The notes: generated from the sequence alone by a model not told the origin. A stretch of DNA of 64,000 nt from Streptomyces niveus (GCF_002009175.1 NZ_CP018047.1:4340001-4404000); one strand, 5' to 3'; shown: positions 17,207 to 28,146, numbered from the stretch's first letter. Program-made: numbers and translations.

Positions 17207-18469
17207 ATGGACGTGAACGCGGCAGTCGCCGCAGTGGCAGCGATCGCCGGGGCGTGTACCGGCGTGATCGCCATGCTGGCGTTCCGCTGGAGCGAGCGCG
17301 ACCAGGCCAGGCCCACCCGTAGCTCACTGCATACGGAGGCAGGCCTTCCGCCCGGTGTCGACACCGTGCTCTCCGTCCTCCGCTCCTCCGCCGTCGTGCT
17401 CGACGAGAGCGATTCGGTGGTCAAGGCCAGCTCGGCCGCGTACGCGCTGGGTCTGGTCAGAGGCGGCAAGCTGGCCGTCGAGCCGATGCTGCACATGGCG
17501 CGCGACACCCGCCGCGACGGCGAGATACGCCAGGTGGAGCTGGATCTGCCCCGGCGCGGCACCGGCCGCGGCGAGGCCCTGGCCGTATCGGCCCGGGTGG
17601 CGCCGCTCGGCTCCCGCCTCGTCCTGCTCCTGGTCGAGGACCTCACGGAGGCGCGCAGGATCGAAGCGGTCCGGCGTGACTTCGTGGCGAACGTCAGCCA
17701 TGAGCTGAAGACCCCCACCGGGGCGCTCTCCCTGCTCTCCGAGGCCGTCATGGACGCCTCGGACGACCCCGAGGCGGTCACCCGCTTCGCCGGCCGCATG
17801 CAGATCGAGGCGACCCGGCTCACCAATCTCGTACAGGAACTCATCGACCTCTCGCGGGTGCAGAACGACGACCCGCTGGAGGACGCCGAGCCGGTACGGG
17901 TGGAGGAACTGGTCGCCGAGGCCATCGACAGGTCCCGGCACGCCGCCTCCACCAAGCAGATCACCATGGCCGCCGGTGGCGCGGCCGATCTGCGAGTCTG
18001 GGGTAACCGCGGCCAGCTGGCCGCCGCCCTCGGCAATCTCGTCGAGAACGCCGTCAACTACTCCCCGGCCCGCACCCGTGTGGGCATCGCGGCGCGGCGC
18101 GTGGTCGCGCCCGGCGGGGATCTGATCGAGATAGCCGTCACCGACCAGGGGATCGGCATCTCCGAGAAGGACCGGGAACGCGTCTTCGAGCGGTTCTACC
18201 GCGTCGACCCGGCCCGCTCACGAGCCACCGGTGGTACGGGCCTCGGCCTGGCCATCGTCAAGCACGTGGCCGCCTCGCACGGCGGGGAGGTCACGATGTG
18301 GAGCTCCGAAGGCCAGGGCTCCACCTTCACCCTGAGGCTCCCCGAGGCGGGCGCCGGACGGGACCGCACACCCACCGGCCCGGACGAAGACGCCCAGCGC
18401 CGCTTTCATCACGACGTCAACGATCTTGACCAATCGACTGAGATCCCTGCCCCGGAGGTCCTTCCGTGA
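17207..18469 (+). CDS. phoR: Sensor histidine kinase PhoR (SenX3-like)
   Basis: Phosphate-starvation sensor, partner of PhoP. The 420-residue protein has one N-terminal membrane helix (about 3-25, AAVAAVAAIAGACTGVIAML), a PAS-like region (about 50-145), the phosphoacceptor HisKA box VANVSHELKTPTGALS, and a catalytic domain with NLVENAVNY (N box), DQGIGI (G1) and GGTGLGLAI (G2). TAACCT at 17195-17200 is 6 nt from the ATG, so it is probably leaderless. Its stop overlaps the phoP GTG (GTGA). Confidence 0.95.
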   Translation: MDVNAAVAAVAAIAGACTGVIAMLAFRWSERDQARPTRSSLHTEAGLPPGVDTVLSVLRSSAVVLDESDSVVKASSAAYALGLVRGGKLAVEPMLHMARDTRRDGEIRQVELDLPRRGTGRGEALAVSARVAPLGSRLVLLLVEDLTEARRIEAVRRDFVANVSHELKTPTGALSLLSEAVMDASDDPEAVTRFAGRMQIEATRLTNLVQELIDLSRVQNDDPLEDAEPVRVEELVAEAIDRSRHAASTKQITMAAGGAADLRVWGNRGQLAAALGNLVENAVNYSPARTRVGIAARRVVAPGGDLIEIAVTDQGIGISEKDRERVFERFYRVDPARSRATGGTGLGLAIVKHVAASHGGEVTMWSSEGQGSTFTLRLPEAGAGRDRTPTGPDEDAQRRFHHDVNDLDQSTEIPAPEVLP

Positions 18470-19146
18470 CCCGAGTGCTCGTCGTCGAGGATGAGGAATC
18501 CTTCAGCGACGCCCTTTCCTACATGCTCCGCAAGGAAGGCTTCGAGGTCGCGATCGCGACCACCGGGCCCGCGGGGCTCGACGAGTTCGAACGCAACGGC
18601 GCCGATCTCGTCCTCCTCGACCTGATGCTCCCCGGTCTGCCCGGCACCGAGGTGTGCCGCCAGCTGCGCGGGAAGTCCAATGTCCCGGTGATCATGGTGA
18701 CCGCCAAGGACAGCGAGATCGACAAGGTCGTCGGCCTGGAAATAGGAGCGGACGACTATGTGACCAAGCCCTTCTCCTCGCGGGAGCTGGTGGCGCGCAT
18801 CCGCGCGGTGCTGCGCCGCAGGGGCGAGCCGGAGGAGGTCACGCCGGCCGCCCTGGAGGCGGGGCCGGTCCGGATGGACGTGGACCGCCACGTCGTGACG
18901 GTCTCCGGCGGCAAGGTCGACCTGCCGCTGAAGGAGTTCGACCTCCTGGAGATGCTGCTGCGCAACGCGGGCCGGGTGCTGACCCGTATGCAGCTCATCG
19001 ACCGGGTCTGGGGCGCGGACTACGTGGGGGACACCAAGACCCTCGACGTCCACGTCAAGCGGCTGCGCGCCAAGATCGAGCCCGATCCGGGAGCGCCCCG
19101 GTATCTGGTGACGGTGCGCGGTCTCGGCTACAAGTTCGAGCCGTAG
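18466..19146 (+). CDS. phoP: Response regulator PhoP
   Basis: OmpR-family regulator of the phosphate regulon, which in Streptomyces also restrains antibiotic production. The 226-residue protein has a receiver domain with phosphoacceptor in LVLLDLMLPGLPG and conserved VTAKD and YVTKPF. The winged-helix domain runs from about 130 (EFDLLEMLLRNAGRVLTRMQ; the recognition helix ends in VHVKRLRAKIE). GTG start overlapping phoR gives coupled translation. Confidence 0.96.
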   Translation: MTRVLVVEDEESFSDALSYMLRKEGFEVAIATTGPAGLDEFERNGADLVLLDLMLPGLPGTEVCRQLRGKSNVPVIMVTAKDSEIDKVVGLEIGADDYVTKPFSSRELVARIRAVLRRRGEPEEVTPAALEAGPVRMDVDRHVVTVSGGKVDLPLKEFDLLEMLLRNAGRVLTRMQLIDRVWGADYVGDTKTLDVHVKRLRAKIEPDPGAPRYLVTVRGLGYKFEP

Positions 19147-19174
19147 ACCGCCCTCACTCGTCGCACGCGTTCAC

Positions 19175-19221
19175 ACGTGTAAGGGCGCCGCACCGGAATC
19201 CCGGTGGGCGCCCTTACACGT
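19175..19221. terminator. Strong bidirectional terminator after phoP
   Basis: A 15-bp perfect outer stem (ACGTGTAAGGGCGCC / GGCGCCCTTACACGT) continues into a 6-bp inner stem (CACCGG/CCGGTG) with one bulged G and a 4-base loop. It lies between convergent phoP and the lipoprotein gene. Confidence 0.9.
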
Positions 19222-19288
19222 ACGAGTGCCGCGACACGGCACCGTCAGTGGCTTGTGCCGGTGCCTGTGCCGGCGGTGGTGCCGGTGC

Positions 19289-20029
19289 TCAGTGCTCGGT
19301 GTTCGAGGACGCCGAGGCGGAGTCCGTCGGTGTCGACTGCTCGCCCTCGTCGGTGCCCTGGTCCGCGCCCTCGGCGGTGCCACCGGGCGCCTCGGACTCG
19401 CCGTTGGCGCTGTCGTCCGTCTCCTCGGCGCCCGGTGCGCCGGACGCGCCGTCGGACGGGCTGCCCGAGGGCGTACCGCCCGGCTCTTCCGAGGGGCTGG
19501 TCGACGGCGAGGGCGCCGCGCTCGGCCCGAAGCCGGTGAAGGGGCCGGTCGCCGGGACCACGAAGGCGTCGAGCTGGACGTCGCCGGTCTCGCTGAACTG
19601 GAACACGACCCGCTGGGCGTCGCCGTCGCGCGCCGCCTCGTCACCGCCCTCGATCACGGCGGAGGCGTTGCCCTCGCCGCCGATCAGGACCGAGCCGCCC
19701 GCGGGCACCTTGAGCGGGCCCTTGCCCTTGGCCGGGGTGATCGCCACCGTGGCGCCGCTGCCCGGCAGCGTGATCGCGTCGAGCGTCTGCTGGGTGCGGC
19801 CGTTGTTGAAGAGTGTCGCCGTGATGGCGGCGGGGCCCTTGTCGGTCGTCTTCGGCTGGGTGACGACCGTCGCGTTCTGGACGCTGATGTCGCCGATCGA
19901 GGTCGAGGCGTTGTCAGGTCGGACACCGAGCGTCTGCGCGTTGTTGCCGGCACCGCACGCGGCGAGCGAGGCGATCGAGAACGCGATGGCGGACGCGGCG
20001 AGGGTGCCGCGTCGAAGGCTGCGGCTCAC
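19289..20029 (-). CDS. Putative lipoprotein (Ser/Glu/Gly-rich tail)
   Basis: 246 residues. A signal peptide with lipobox LAAC (Cys near residue 25) gives a lipid-anchored surface protein. The mature core (about 35-165) looks beta-rich (SIGDISVQNATVV, AAITATLFNNGRTQQTL, LIGGEGNASAVI), reminiscent of DUF461/PCuAC-like small lipoproteins, but I cannot confirm this. The last 80 residues are a low-complexity S/E/G/A/P tail. Function unknown; monocistronic. Confidence 0.75.
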   Translation of the reverse strand: MSRSLRRGTLAASAIAFSIASLAACGAGNNAQTLGVRPDNASTSIGDISVQNATVVTQPKTTDKGPAAITATLFNNGRTQQTLDAITLPGSGATVAITPAKGKGPLKVPAGGSVLIGGEGNASAVIEGGDEAARDGDAQRVVFQFSETGDVQLDAFVVPATGPFTGFGPSAAPSPSTSPSEEPGGTPSGSPSDGASGAPGAEETDDSANGESEAPGGTAEGADQGTDEGEQSTPTDSASASSNTEH

Positions 20030-20655
20030 GGCGGCGGCAACTCCTTGGACTTGGACGTGCGGACGGGCTGGGCACTGCTGGCGCTGGTTCAGCGGGCCCA
20101 GGTTACCGAGCCCCTGTCACGGCCCCGCACCCGACCCGCCACTACGGCGCCCGGCCCGCCGCGGACGCGGCCGGGGAGTCGACCGGGGAGGCGGCCGGTG
20201 AGTGAGGCCCTAAGCGAGGCGAAAGTATGTGGCCACGGCATGTTTAGTACGCCGTTCACATAAGTCCGTTGATCAATTCCCCGACTCGACACACATTCCT
20301 TACGAATAGCGCGGGATAGCTTCGTAAACCCTTGGTGATCAAATTCGGATTGGGTTCGCACTTCCGTCCGCACGTGTGACCGACATCCGAACGGAGCAGG
20401 GGAAGTTCAGCCTTCGGAACCAGACATATGTGTACGTTCGGCTCATCGTGGCGGGGTTCGGGGCGGTGGAACACGTGTGTTTCTGTCCGGCTTCGCAGCG
20501 GCTCCCACCTGCGAATACCTCGTTCCGGAAGCCGCTCGCAGCACGTTCCTATTGCTGTTGTCAAGCCCCGAGATGCGCCCTGACCTGCGAAAACGCCATT
20601 CAGAACAGGCCGTTCCCGTGTTACCCTGGATAGCCACGGAAGGGGTACCTGTCAC
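20030..20655. other. Long intergenic region upstream of carD
   Basis: 626 bp without a credible gene. It holds the upstream region of the lipoprotein (minus strand) and of carD (plus strand). It is locally less GC-rich around 20220-20460, with the inverted repeat described at 20300-20327. A GGAAGGGG Shine-Dalgarno lies just before carD. More than one carD promoter is plausible, but hexamers could not be assigned with confidence. Confidence 0.5.
20300..20327. promoter_or_regulatory. Inverted repeat in the carD upstream region
   Basis: TTACGAA (20300-20306) and TTCGTAA (20321-20327), perfect 7-base arms around a 14-base spacer that itself repeats ATAGC. It sits in an unusually AT-rich patch. 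Candidate operator; partner unknown. Confidence 0.35.
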
Positions 20656-21138
20656 ATGACGTTCAAGGTTGGCGACACCGTGGTCTATCCCCATCACGGG
20701 GCCGCGCTGATCGAGGCTATCGAAACTCGTCAGATCAAAGGCGTGGACAAGACCTACTTGGTGCTCAAGGTCGCCCAGGGCGACCTGACGGTTCGTGTCC
20801 CGGCGGACAATGCGGAGTTCGTCGGAGTGCGCGATGTGGTCGGTCAGGATGGGCTGGACCGGGTCTTCGAGGTGCTGCGGGCACCGTACGCGGAAGAGCC
20901 GACGAACTGGTCCCGGCGCTACAAGGCAAATCTTGAGAAGCTCGCCTCCGGCGACGTCATCAAGGTCGCCGAAGTGGTCCGTGACCTCTGGCGTCGGGAA
21001 CGAGAGCGTGGACTCTCCGCAGGTGAGAAGCGCATGCTCGCCAAGGCGCGCCAGATTCTGGTGAGCGAGCTGGCTCTCGCGGAGAACACGAACGAGGACA
21101 AGGCCGAGGCCCTGCTCGACGAGGTGCTCGCGTCCTGA
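20656..21138 (+). CDS. carD: CarD/CdnL family RNA polymerase-binding regulator
   Basis: 160 residues. The N-terminal Tudor-like RNA-polymerase-interacting domain (about 1-60; [20 protein letters not shown]) binds the beta subunit. The C-terminal helical domain ([34 protein letters not shown]) contacts the upstream edge of the -10 and stabilises open complexes at rRNA and other promoters. The Trp in NWSRR is the conserved DNA-wedge residue. Monocistronic, strong ribosome-binding site. The family is essential in mycobacteria. Confidence 0.95.
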   Translation: MTFKVGDTVVYPHHGAALIEAIETRQIKGVDKTYLVLKVAQGDLTVRVPADNAEFVGVRDVVGQDGLDRVFEVLRAPYAEEPTNWSRRYKANLEKLASGDVIKVAEVVRDLWRRERERGLSAGEKRMLAKARQILVSELALAENTNEDKAEALLDEVLAS

Positions 21139-21623
21139 CCGGGGCCTGACCCGGACGTCCCGGCTGTCGTACGCGGTCGATGTGCGCGTCATGCGCGCAC
21201 CGGCGCGGAGCAGCAGCCGGGCGTGAAGCAGGAACAGGCATCAATGCCGCGGTGCCCGCTGACCAGCAGTGATTCATATGCTGCGTCGCCGGGCACTGCG
21301 GCATGCCCGGAGGAGTCGGCAGGTCCCGCGCTCGGTCCCGAGAAGTGAAAATCTCTTCGGCGGGACCTCTTCACGAGCCTCGTCCGGCCCTAAGATCTAC
21401 TCGGATGTGACAGCCCGTCACAACCGATTATTCCCCGCAGTCCCCGTATCCGTACTCGAATCCGACACACGCGCCTGCGCCCGATCCTGGTGTGCCGGGC
21501 CCGGGCAGCTGGCGCAGCTGGTCTCAACCAGTGTCACGGAAGGGTCCGGTCAAGGCGCCGCGCCCGGCACGCTGAGGCCATACCCATGTCGGCCGAGGAA
21601 ACAAACCTGCCGGAGTGCAACCG
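21139..21623. other. Intergenic region between carD and ispD
   Basis: 485 bp with no convincing gene. It holds a long hairpin (21244-21304) and presumably the ispDF promoter in the less GC-rich part near 21340-21450. Open frames crossing it look like chance frames by composition. Confidence 0.5.
21244..21304. other. Long imperfect hairpin downstream of carD
   Basis: Arms of 15 bases (ATGCCGCGGTGCCCG and CGGGCACTGCGGCAT, one wobble mismatch) flank a 31-base loop that has its own CAGC/GCTG stem. It could be the carD terminator, placed 105 bp after the stop, or a structured leader element of the ispDF message. Confidence 0.55.
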
Positions 21624-22370
21624 ATGTCAGACGAATCGAGCCCACACCGCACCGCCGCCGTGATCCCCGCGGCGGGCCGTGGCATACGGCTCGGCCCCGG
21701 CGCCCCCAAGGCGCTCCGCACCCTGGGCGGCACCCCGATGCTGGTCCACGCGGTACGGGCCATGGCGGCCTCCCGCGCGGTCTCCCTCGTGGTCGTGGTG
21801 GCCCCGCCCGACGACGCGGGGGCGGTGAAGCTGCTCCTCGACGAGCACTCGCTGCCCACGCGCACCGACTACCTCGTGGTACCCGGCGGCGAGACCCGCC
21901 AGGAGTCCGTACGGCTCGGCGTGGAGGCCCTGCCGGACGACATCACCACGGTCCTCGTCCACGACGCGGCACGGCCGCTCGTACCGGTCGACACCGTGGA
22001 CGCCGTGGTCGACGCCGTACGGGCCGGCGCGCCCGCCGTCGTCCCCGCCCTGCCGCTCGCCGACACCGTCAAAGAGGTCGAGCCCGGCGAGAAGGACCAG
22101 CCCGAGCCCGTCGTCGCCACCCCCGAGCGGGCCAGACTGCGCGCCGTACAGACCCCGCAGGGCTTCGACCGGGACACGCTCGTACGCGCGCACCTGACCG
22201 TGCCGCTCGCCGGCCAGGGCGCGACGGACGACGCCGGGCTCGTCGAACAGCTCGGCGCGCCCGTCGTGGTCGTACCGGGCCACGAGGAGGCCTTCAAGGT
22301 GACCCGGCCGCTCGACCTGGTGCTCGCCGAGGCCGTACTCGCCCGCAGGAGGGCCAACGATGGGTTCTGA
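21624..22370 (+). CDS. ispD: 2-C-methyl-D-erythritol 4-phosphate cytidylyltransferase
   Basis: Third step of the MEP isoprenoid pathway: CTP + MEP to CDP-ME. The 248-residue enzyme has the CTP-binding loop [20 protein letters not shown], then [15 protein letters not shown] and [12 protein letters not shown], all diagnostic. The ATG at 21624 is preferred to the GTG three codons earlier. Its end overlaps ispF by 11 bp. Confidence 0.95.
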   Translation: MSDESSPHRTAAVIPAAGRGIRLGPGAPKALRTLGGTPMLVHAVRAMAASRAVSLVVVVAPPDDAGAVKLLLDEHSLPTRTDYLVVPGGETRQESVRLGVEALPDDITTVLVHDAARPLVPVDTVDAVVDAVRAGAPAVVPALPLADTVKEVEPGEKDQPEPVVATPERARLRAVQTPQGFDRDTLVRAHLTVPLAGQGATDDAGLVEQLGAPVVVVPGHEEAFKVTRPLDLVLAEAVLARRRANDGF

Positions 22371-22872
22371 GTCCGCACCGCCCGCCGCTCTGCCGCTGAT
22401 CGGCATCGGCACCGACGTGCACGCCTTCGAGGCCGGGCGCGAGCTGTGGTGCGCCGGTCTGCTCTGGGACGGGCCCGAGAACGAGGGCTACGGCCTCGCC
22501 GGCCACTCCGACGGCGACGTCGCCGCCCACGCCGCCTGCGACGCGCTCTTCTCCGCGGCCGGCGCCGGAGACCTCGGCGCGCACTTCGGGACCTCCCGGC
22601 CCGAGTGGTCCGGCGCCTCCGGCGTCACCCTCCTGAAGGAGGCGGCCAGGATCGTCCGCGCCGAGGGCTTCGTCATCGGCAACGTCGCCGTCCAGGTCAT
22701 CGGCGTACGGCCGAAGATCGGCAAGCGCCGCGACGAGGCCATGAAGGCGCTGTCGGAAGCCGTCGGCGCGCCCGTCTCCGTGTCCGGCACGACCACCGAC
22801 GGGCTGGGGCTGACGGGACGCGGCGAGGGCCTGGCCGCGATCGCCACGGCGCTGCTGGTGCGCGCCGGCTGA
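22360..22872 (+). CDS. ispF: 2-C-methyl-D-erythritol 2,4-cyclodiphosphate synthase
   Basis: Fifth MEP-pathway step, cyclising CDP-ME 2-phosphate to MEcPP in a trimer. The 170-residue protein has metal ligands in GTDVHAFE (Asp, His), the substrate loop [20 protein letters not shown], and the C-terminal [14 protein letters not shown]. It is translationally coupled to ispD, the usual actinobacterial arrangement. Confidence 0.95.
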   Translation: MGSESAPPAALPLIGIGTDVHAFEAGRELWCAGLLWDGPENEGYGLAGHSDGDVAAHAACDALFSAAGAGDLGAHFGTSRPEWSGASGVTLLKEAARIVRAEGFVIGNVAVQVIGVRPKIGKRRDEAMKALSEAVGAPVSVSGTTTDGLGLTGRGEGLAAIATALLVRAG

Positions 22873-23034
22873 CCCCTCGCGCGGACGCCCGCCGGCCCGT
22901 GGGCGGACGGTCCGCCGATATCGAGTGGCCCGACCCGAAATACCGGGCGGCCCACGTCGGTTGAGAAGGCATCGAGGGGTACGCGCACCGTGGCGTACCC
23001 CTTCCGTGCACCCCTCCCAAGGAAGGCAGCATCG

Positions 23035-23439
23035 ATGGCAGTCGCTCTCTCCGAGAAGCTCAAGGAGCTCCTCGACAGCCCCGTCTTCGTCGCGATCGCC
23101 ACCATCCAGCCCGACGGCAGCCCCCAGGTGTCGCCGGTATGGGTGAAGCGCGACGGCGACGACATCCTCATCTCGACGACCGTCGGCCGTCGTAAGGAGG
23201 AGAACCTGCGGCGCGACCCGAGGGTGACGGTCCTGCTCCAGCCCTTCGACGCCCCGTACTCGTACGCCGAGATCCGCGGGTCGGCCACCCTCACCACCGA
23301 GGGCGGACAGGAGCTCATCGACGAGCTGGCCGTGAAGTACGTGGGGAAGTCGTACAGCGAGTTCAACCCGAACGCGGGCCAGGACGACGAGCGCGTGGTC
23401 GTCCGGATCACCCCCCGGAAGGTCGTCGGCCGCATCTGA
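23035..23439 (+). CDS. PPOX-class F420-dependent oxidoreductase
   Basis: 134 residues of the split-barrel flavin/deazaflavin fold. The pattern FVAIATIQPDGSPQVSPVWV then DDILISTTVGRRKEENLRRD is typical of the F420/PPOX-class family. These bind coenzyme F420 or FMN and reduce varied substrates; this one is unassigned. ATG 23035 follows AAGGAAGG. Confidence 0.85.
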   Translation: MAVALSEKLKELLDSPVFVAIATIQPDGSPQVSPVWVKRDGDDILISTTVGRRKEENLRRDPRVTVLLQPFDAPYSYAEIRGSATLTTEGGQELIDELAVKYVGKSYSEFNPNAGQDDERVVVRITPRKVVGRI

Positions 23440-23464
23440 CGCGTCCGACGCCCTCCGGGCACCA

Positions 23465-23496
23465 CCGGGCACTGTCCGATGACGGACAGTGCCCGG
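23465..23496. terminator. Hairpin terminator after the F420-type gene
   Basis: Perfect 14-bp stem CCGGGCACTGTCCG / CGGACAGTGCCCGG with loop ATGA, 25 bp after the stop. Confidence 0.88.
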
Positions 23497-23621
23497 AGAG
23501 TCCCCGGGCAGCGGTCCGACAGCCCCTGACGAGGGCCGTCGGAGGCGTCCAACGTCACGCTTCGGTGTCCCGTCTCCCCAAGGGGCCCGGTGCACTGCCT
23601 CCGGAGCACTACCCTTGTCGC

Positions 23622-25037
<1,416 letters not shown>

Positions 25038-25053
25038 GCGGGGAAGACACCAT

Positions 25054-25140
25054 CGCCTCCTGAAGAGGAGGCGCAGAACGGCCTCCCCCAGAGGAGGCGC
25101 CGGGCGGACCAGGTGCCGCGGGGCCCCGACCGGGGCCCCG
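25054..25140 (+). terminator. Hairpin series after cysS
   Basis: Three hairpins in tandem: CGCCTCCT-GAAG-AGGAGGCG (25054-25073), a weaker GCCTCCC.../GAGGC stem (about 25081-25098), and CGGGGCCCC-GACC-GGGGCCCCG (25119-25140). They would stop transcription before the rRNA methyltransferase gene. Confidence 0.75.
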
Positions 25141-25227
25141 ATTGTGCTGTCCGGCCGCCGGGCGGCACACTCGCGTGAACGAAGTGAAGTTCTCACGAAC
25201 CGACGAAAGCAACGAAACAGGTAGGTC

Positions 25228-26178
25228 ATGGCCGGGAACAGCCAACGCAGGAACCGCCGCACGTCCAACAAGAAGGGCGCGCAGGTCGGCAGCGGTGGCA
25301 AGCGACGCCGCGGCCTGGAGGGCAAGGGCCCGACGCCGCCCGCGTCCGCCCGCAAGGGCCATGTGCAGAACCGTGTCTCCAACGCCAAGGCCAAGCTGAC
25401 CGCCCGCCGCCAGGTCGCCCGGCGCGGCGGCAAGGGCACCAGCGAGATGGTCGTCGGCCGCAACCCGGTCTACGAGGCGCTGCGCGACGGCGTACCGGCG
25501 ACGATGCTCTACGTACAGCAGTACATCGAGAACGACGAGCGCGTGCGCGAGGCCCTTCAGCTCGCCGCCGACCGCGGCGGCATCCACCTGATGGAAGCCC
25601 CCCGGCCCGAGCTCGACCGCATGACCAACGGCCTCAACCACCAGGGCCTGGTGCTCCAGGTCCCGCCGTACGAGTACGCGCACCCCGAGGACCTGGCCGC
25701 CGCCGCATTCGACGAGGGCGAGGACCCGCTGATCGTCGCGCTCGACGGCATCACCGACCCGCGCAACCTCGGCGCCGTCGTCCGCTCCGTCACCGCCTTC
25801 GGCGGTCACGGTGTCGTCGTGCCCGAGCGGCGCGCCGCCGGGATGACCGCCGGCGCGTGGAAGACCTCGGCCGGCACCGCCGCCCGTACACCCGTCGCCC
25901 GCGCCACCAACCTGACGCGTGCGCTGGAGGGTTACCAGAAGGCGGGCCTGACCGTCGTCGGTCTGGCGGCCGACGGCGACACCGAGGTCGGCGACCTCCC
26001 GGCGCTCGGCGGCCCGGTCGTGATCGTGGTCGGCAGCGAGGGCAAGGGCCTGTCCCGGCTGGTCGGCGAGACGTGCGACTACCGCGTGCGGATCCCGATG
26101 CCGGGCGGCGCCGAATCGCTGAACGCGGGCGTCGCCGCCGGTGTGGTGCTGTACGAGGCGGCCCGCCGGCGCGGCTGA
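25228..26178 (+). CDS. rlmB: SpoU-family 23S rRNA 2'-O-methyltransferase (RlmB/TrmH-like)
   Basis: 316 residues. A basic Lys/Arg-rich N terminus (about 1-70, [16 protein letters not shown]) suits RNA binding. A substrate-binding domain follows ([17 protein letters not shown]), then the SPOUT trefoil-knot domain with motif 1 [15 protein letters not shown], motif 2 [15 protein letters not shown] and motif 3 [20 protein letters not shown]. RlmB methylates G2251 in E. coli 23S rRNA; the exact nucleotide here is inferred by homology. Co-occurrence next to cysS is widespread in bacteria. Confidence 0.92.
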   Translation: MAGNSQRRNRRTSNKKGAQVGSGGKRRRGLEGKGPTPPASARKGHVQNRVSNAKAKLTARRQVARRGGKGTSEMVVGRNPVYEALRDGVPATMLYVQQYIENDERVREALQLAADRGGIHLMEAPRPELDRMTNGLNHQGLVLQVPPYEYAHPEDLAAAAFDEGEDPLIVALDGITDPRNLGAVVRSVTAFGGHGVVVPERRAAGMTAGAWKTSAGTAARTPVARATNLTRALEGYQKAGLTVVGLAADGDTEVGDLPALGGPVVIVVGSEGKGLSRLVGETCDYRVRIPMPGGAESLNAGVAAGVVLYEAARRRG

Positions 26179-26264
26179 GCGGCCGGGGGCGCGGGGCCCG
26201 GCGACGGGCACCGCGCCGGTGCGGTGCACGGCACTCTTCGTACAGATGTCCCCGTCCCGCCACT

Positions 26265-26298
26265 CTTGACGGGTCTCGGACATTTACCGGCCGTCAAG
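26265..26298. promoter_or_regulatory. Inverted repeat upstream of the DoxX gene
   Basis: CTTGACGG (26265-26272) and CCGTCAAG (26291-26298), perfect 8-base arms with an 18-base spacer, 32 bp before the DoxX ATG and 87 bp after the methyltransferase stop. Either an operator or a weak terminator. Confidence 0.4.
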
Positions 26299-26329
26299 GC
26301 AGTGTCCTAAACACAAGTCACTCGGTTAG

Positions 26330-28072
26330 ATGAGTGTGGACACCAGAACGCCCCGGCCCGGGTTCGACGAACAGCCCCCGCTGAGCATGGTCAAGGTGGA
26401 CTGCGATCCCGCGCAGGTCATCGTGAACCACGCCAGCTTTCGGGTGAAACTCGCAACGAGCCGGCGCCCCAGCCCCGTACGCGCCACGGCGGACACCGCG
26501 CGGATCCCCGCGATGAGCCGCCCCGCGGGCGCGGCCCGCCGACGGGCCCCCGTCGTCTGGAGCGGCAGGTCGGAACCGGGCGACCTCGGAGCCACCGGGC
26601 TCCTCCAGGCCGTACGGAACTCCTCCGCGACAGCCGCGGGCGCGGCCCTCGCCGAGGCGCCGGGCCGCCCCTACGAAGCGGGAGTCGGCGGCTCCACCCA
26701 GGTCATCCCGCGCATCGACCTGGGCGAAGACACGATGCCGACCCCGCGTGTACCGCACCGCGGCGGCGGCGCCGGGTCCGACACCCCCCTGCTGCCTCCC
26801 ATGCGGCAGGCCGTGGGCGCGTACGACGCACCGGAGTACGACACCTACGGCGCGGGCGGCGCGCGCCACCGCGGCGGGCACGACGACCGCGACGACCTCG
26901 AGTACGAGCGCGACTACGAACGCGAGCGCCGCGGCTACGACGGTCCCGGCTACGACGACGACCCGCGCGGAGACCGCCGGGACCTCTCGGCGACGGACGC
27001 CGCCGTACGGCACGCCTACTACCCGGGCCGCCGGATGAACCTCGGAGTGGTGCTCCTGCCGCTCCGCGTCTTCCTCGGACTCATCTCCATCTACGCGGGC
27101 ATGGGCAAGCTCTGCGACCCCGTCTACTTCGACGGCGGCAAGCGCGGCTCCATGGTCACCTGGCTCACCTCGCTCCAGCCGTGGGCGCTCGCCGAACCAC
27201 TGCGCGACTTCGCCCTCTCGCACCCCGTCGGCGCCGGACTCAGCGTCGCGTTCCTCCAGGTCGTCGCCGGTGTGCTCACCGTCCTCGGCCTCTGGCAGCG
27301 CCTCGCCGCCTGCTTCGGGGCGCTGCTCTCGGCCGCACTGATCCTCACCGTCAGCTGGCGCACCGTCCCCGTCTACGACGCGCCCGACATCATCTACCTG
27401 GCCGCCTGGTCCCCGCTGATCATCGCGGGCGCCCCCGTCTACTCCCTGGACGGACGGCTGGCCGGCGAGGCCTGGCGCAAGCTCGGCCCGCGCTCCCCCC
27501 TCAGGGAACTGCGACGCCGCGTACTGCGCCGGGGCGCGGTCGTCGCGACCGTCGTCATCGGTCTGACGCTGCTCATCGGCTCCATGCTCGGCGGCGCCGT
27601 ACGGTCCACGGACATGGTGACCGTGCCCGGACCGAACAACCCGGTCAACCAGCTCCCCGGCTCGCCGCTCCCGCAGAAGTCCGGCAAGAGCAGCGCGTCC
27701 GGCTCGCCCACCGGTGAGGCCCGGCAGAGCGGCGGCAGCGCCGCGCCGACCGCCGGCCAGACCAGCGGCCCCTCGGCGGAGCGGTCGACGCCGGGCCAGA
27801 ACCCGGCCCGCGAGCCCGGCAGGACCGGCGCGAGCGGGCAGCCCAGCCAGTCCCAGGGCACCGGCCAGGCCCCCCCGCAGACGTCACAGCAGCAGCAGGC
27901 ACCGCCGCCGTCCAGCAGCCAGGGCCCCGCCACGAGCGGTGGCTCGACGGGCGGCGGCGGCACCACGGGCGGTGGCGGAGGCGACGGCGGCGGCACGACG
28001 GGCGGCGAAGGCGGCTCGTCCACCGGCGGCGGAGGCGGCGCCAGGAACCCGATCGGCGGCCTGCTCGGCTGA
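26330..28072 (+). CDS. DoxX-family membrane protein with long disordered ends
   Basis: 580 residues. The DoxX core (about 230-380) has four hydrophobic segments (LGVVLLPLRVFLGLISIYAG, PVGAGLSVAFLQVVAGVLTV, LSAALILTVSWRT, PDIIYLAAWSPLIIAGA), followed by a further helix near 400-420. The preceding 230 residues are polar and rich in R/D/Y/G; the last 150 are Ser/Gly/Gln/Pro-rich low complexity ending GGGGGARNPIGGLLG. DoxX proteins join redox/oxidative-stress membrane complexes in mycobacteria. The start is uncertain (ATG 26330, or 26387 or 26513) as no ribosome-binding site is evident. Confidence 0.78.
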   Translation: MSVDTRTPRPGFDEQPPLSMVKVDCDPAQVIVNHASFRVKLATSRRPSPVRATADTARIPAMSRPAGAARRRAPVVWSGRSEPGDLGATGLLQAVRNSSATAAGAALAEAPGRPYEAGVGGSTQVIPRIDLGEDTMPTPRVPHRGGGAGSDTPLLPPMRQAVGAYDAPEYDTYGAGGARHRGGHDDRDDLEYERDYERERRGYDGPGYDDDPRGDRRDLSATDAAVRHAYYPGRRMNLGVVLLPLRVFLGLISIYAGMGKLCDPVYFDGGKRGSMVTWLTSLQPWALAEPLRDFALSHPVGAGLSVAFLQVVAGVLTVLGLWQRLAACFGALLSAALILTVSWRTVPVYDAPDIIYLAAWSPLIIAGAPVYSLDGRLAGEAWRKLGPRSPLRELRRRVLRRGAVVATVVIGLTLLIGSMLGGAVRSTDMVTVPGPNNPVNQLPGSPLPQKSGKSSASGSPTGEARQSGGSAAPTAGQTSGPSAERSTPGQNPAREPGRTGASGQPSQSQGTGQAPPQTSQQQQAPPPSSSQGPATSGGSTGGGGTTGGGGGDGGGTTGGEGGSSTGGGGGARNPIGGLLG

Positions 28073-28093
28073 CGAGGCGCGGCGACGACCGGA

Positions 28094-28146
28094 ACACGTA
28101 CGAGGGCGGCCACCCGGCGGGATCGGGTGGCCGCCCTCGTACGTGT
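28094..28146 (+). terminator. Very strong hairpin after the DoxX gene
   Basis: A perfect 23-bp stem (ACACGTACGAGGGCGGCCAC onward, complement ending CCCTCGTACGTGT) with a 7-base loop, 22 bp after the stop. Confidence 0.92.
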
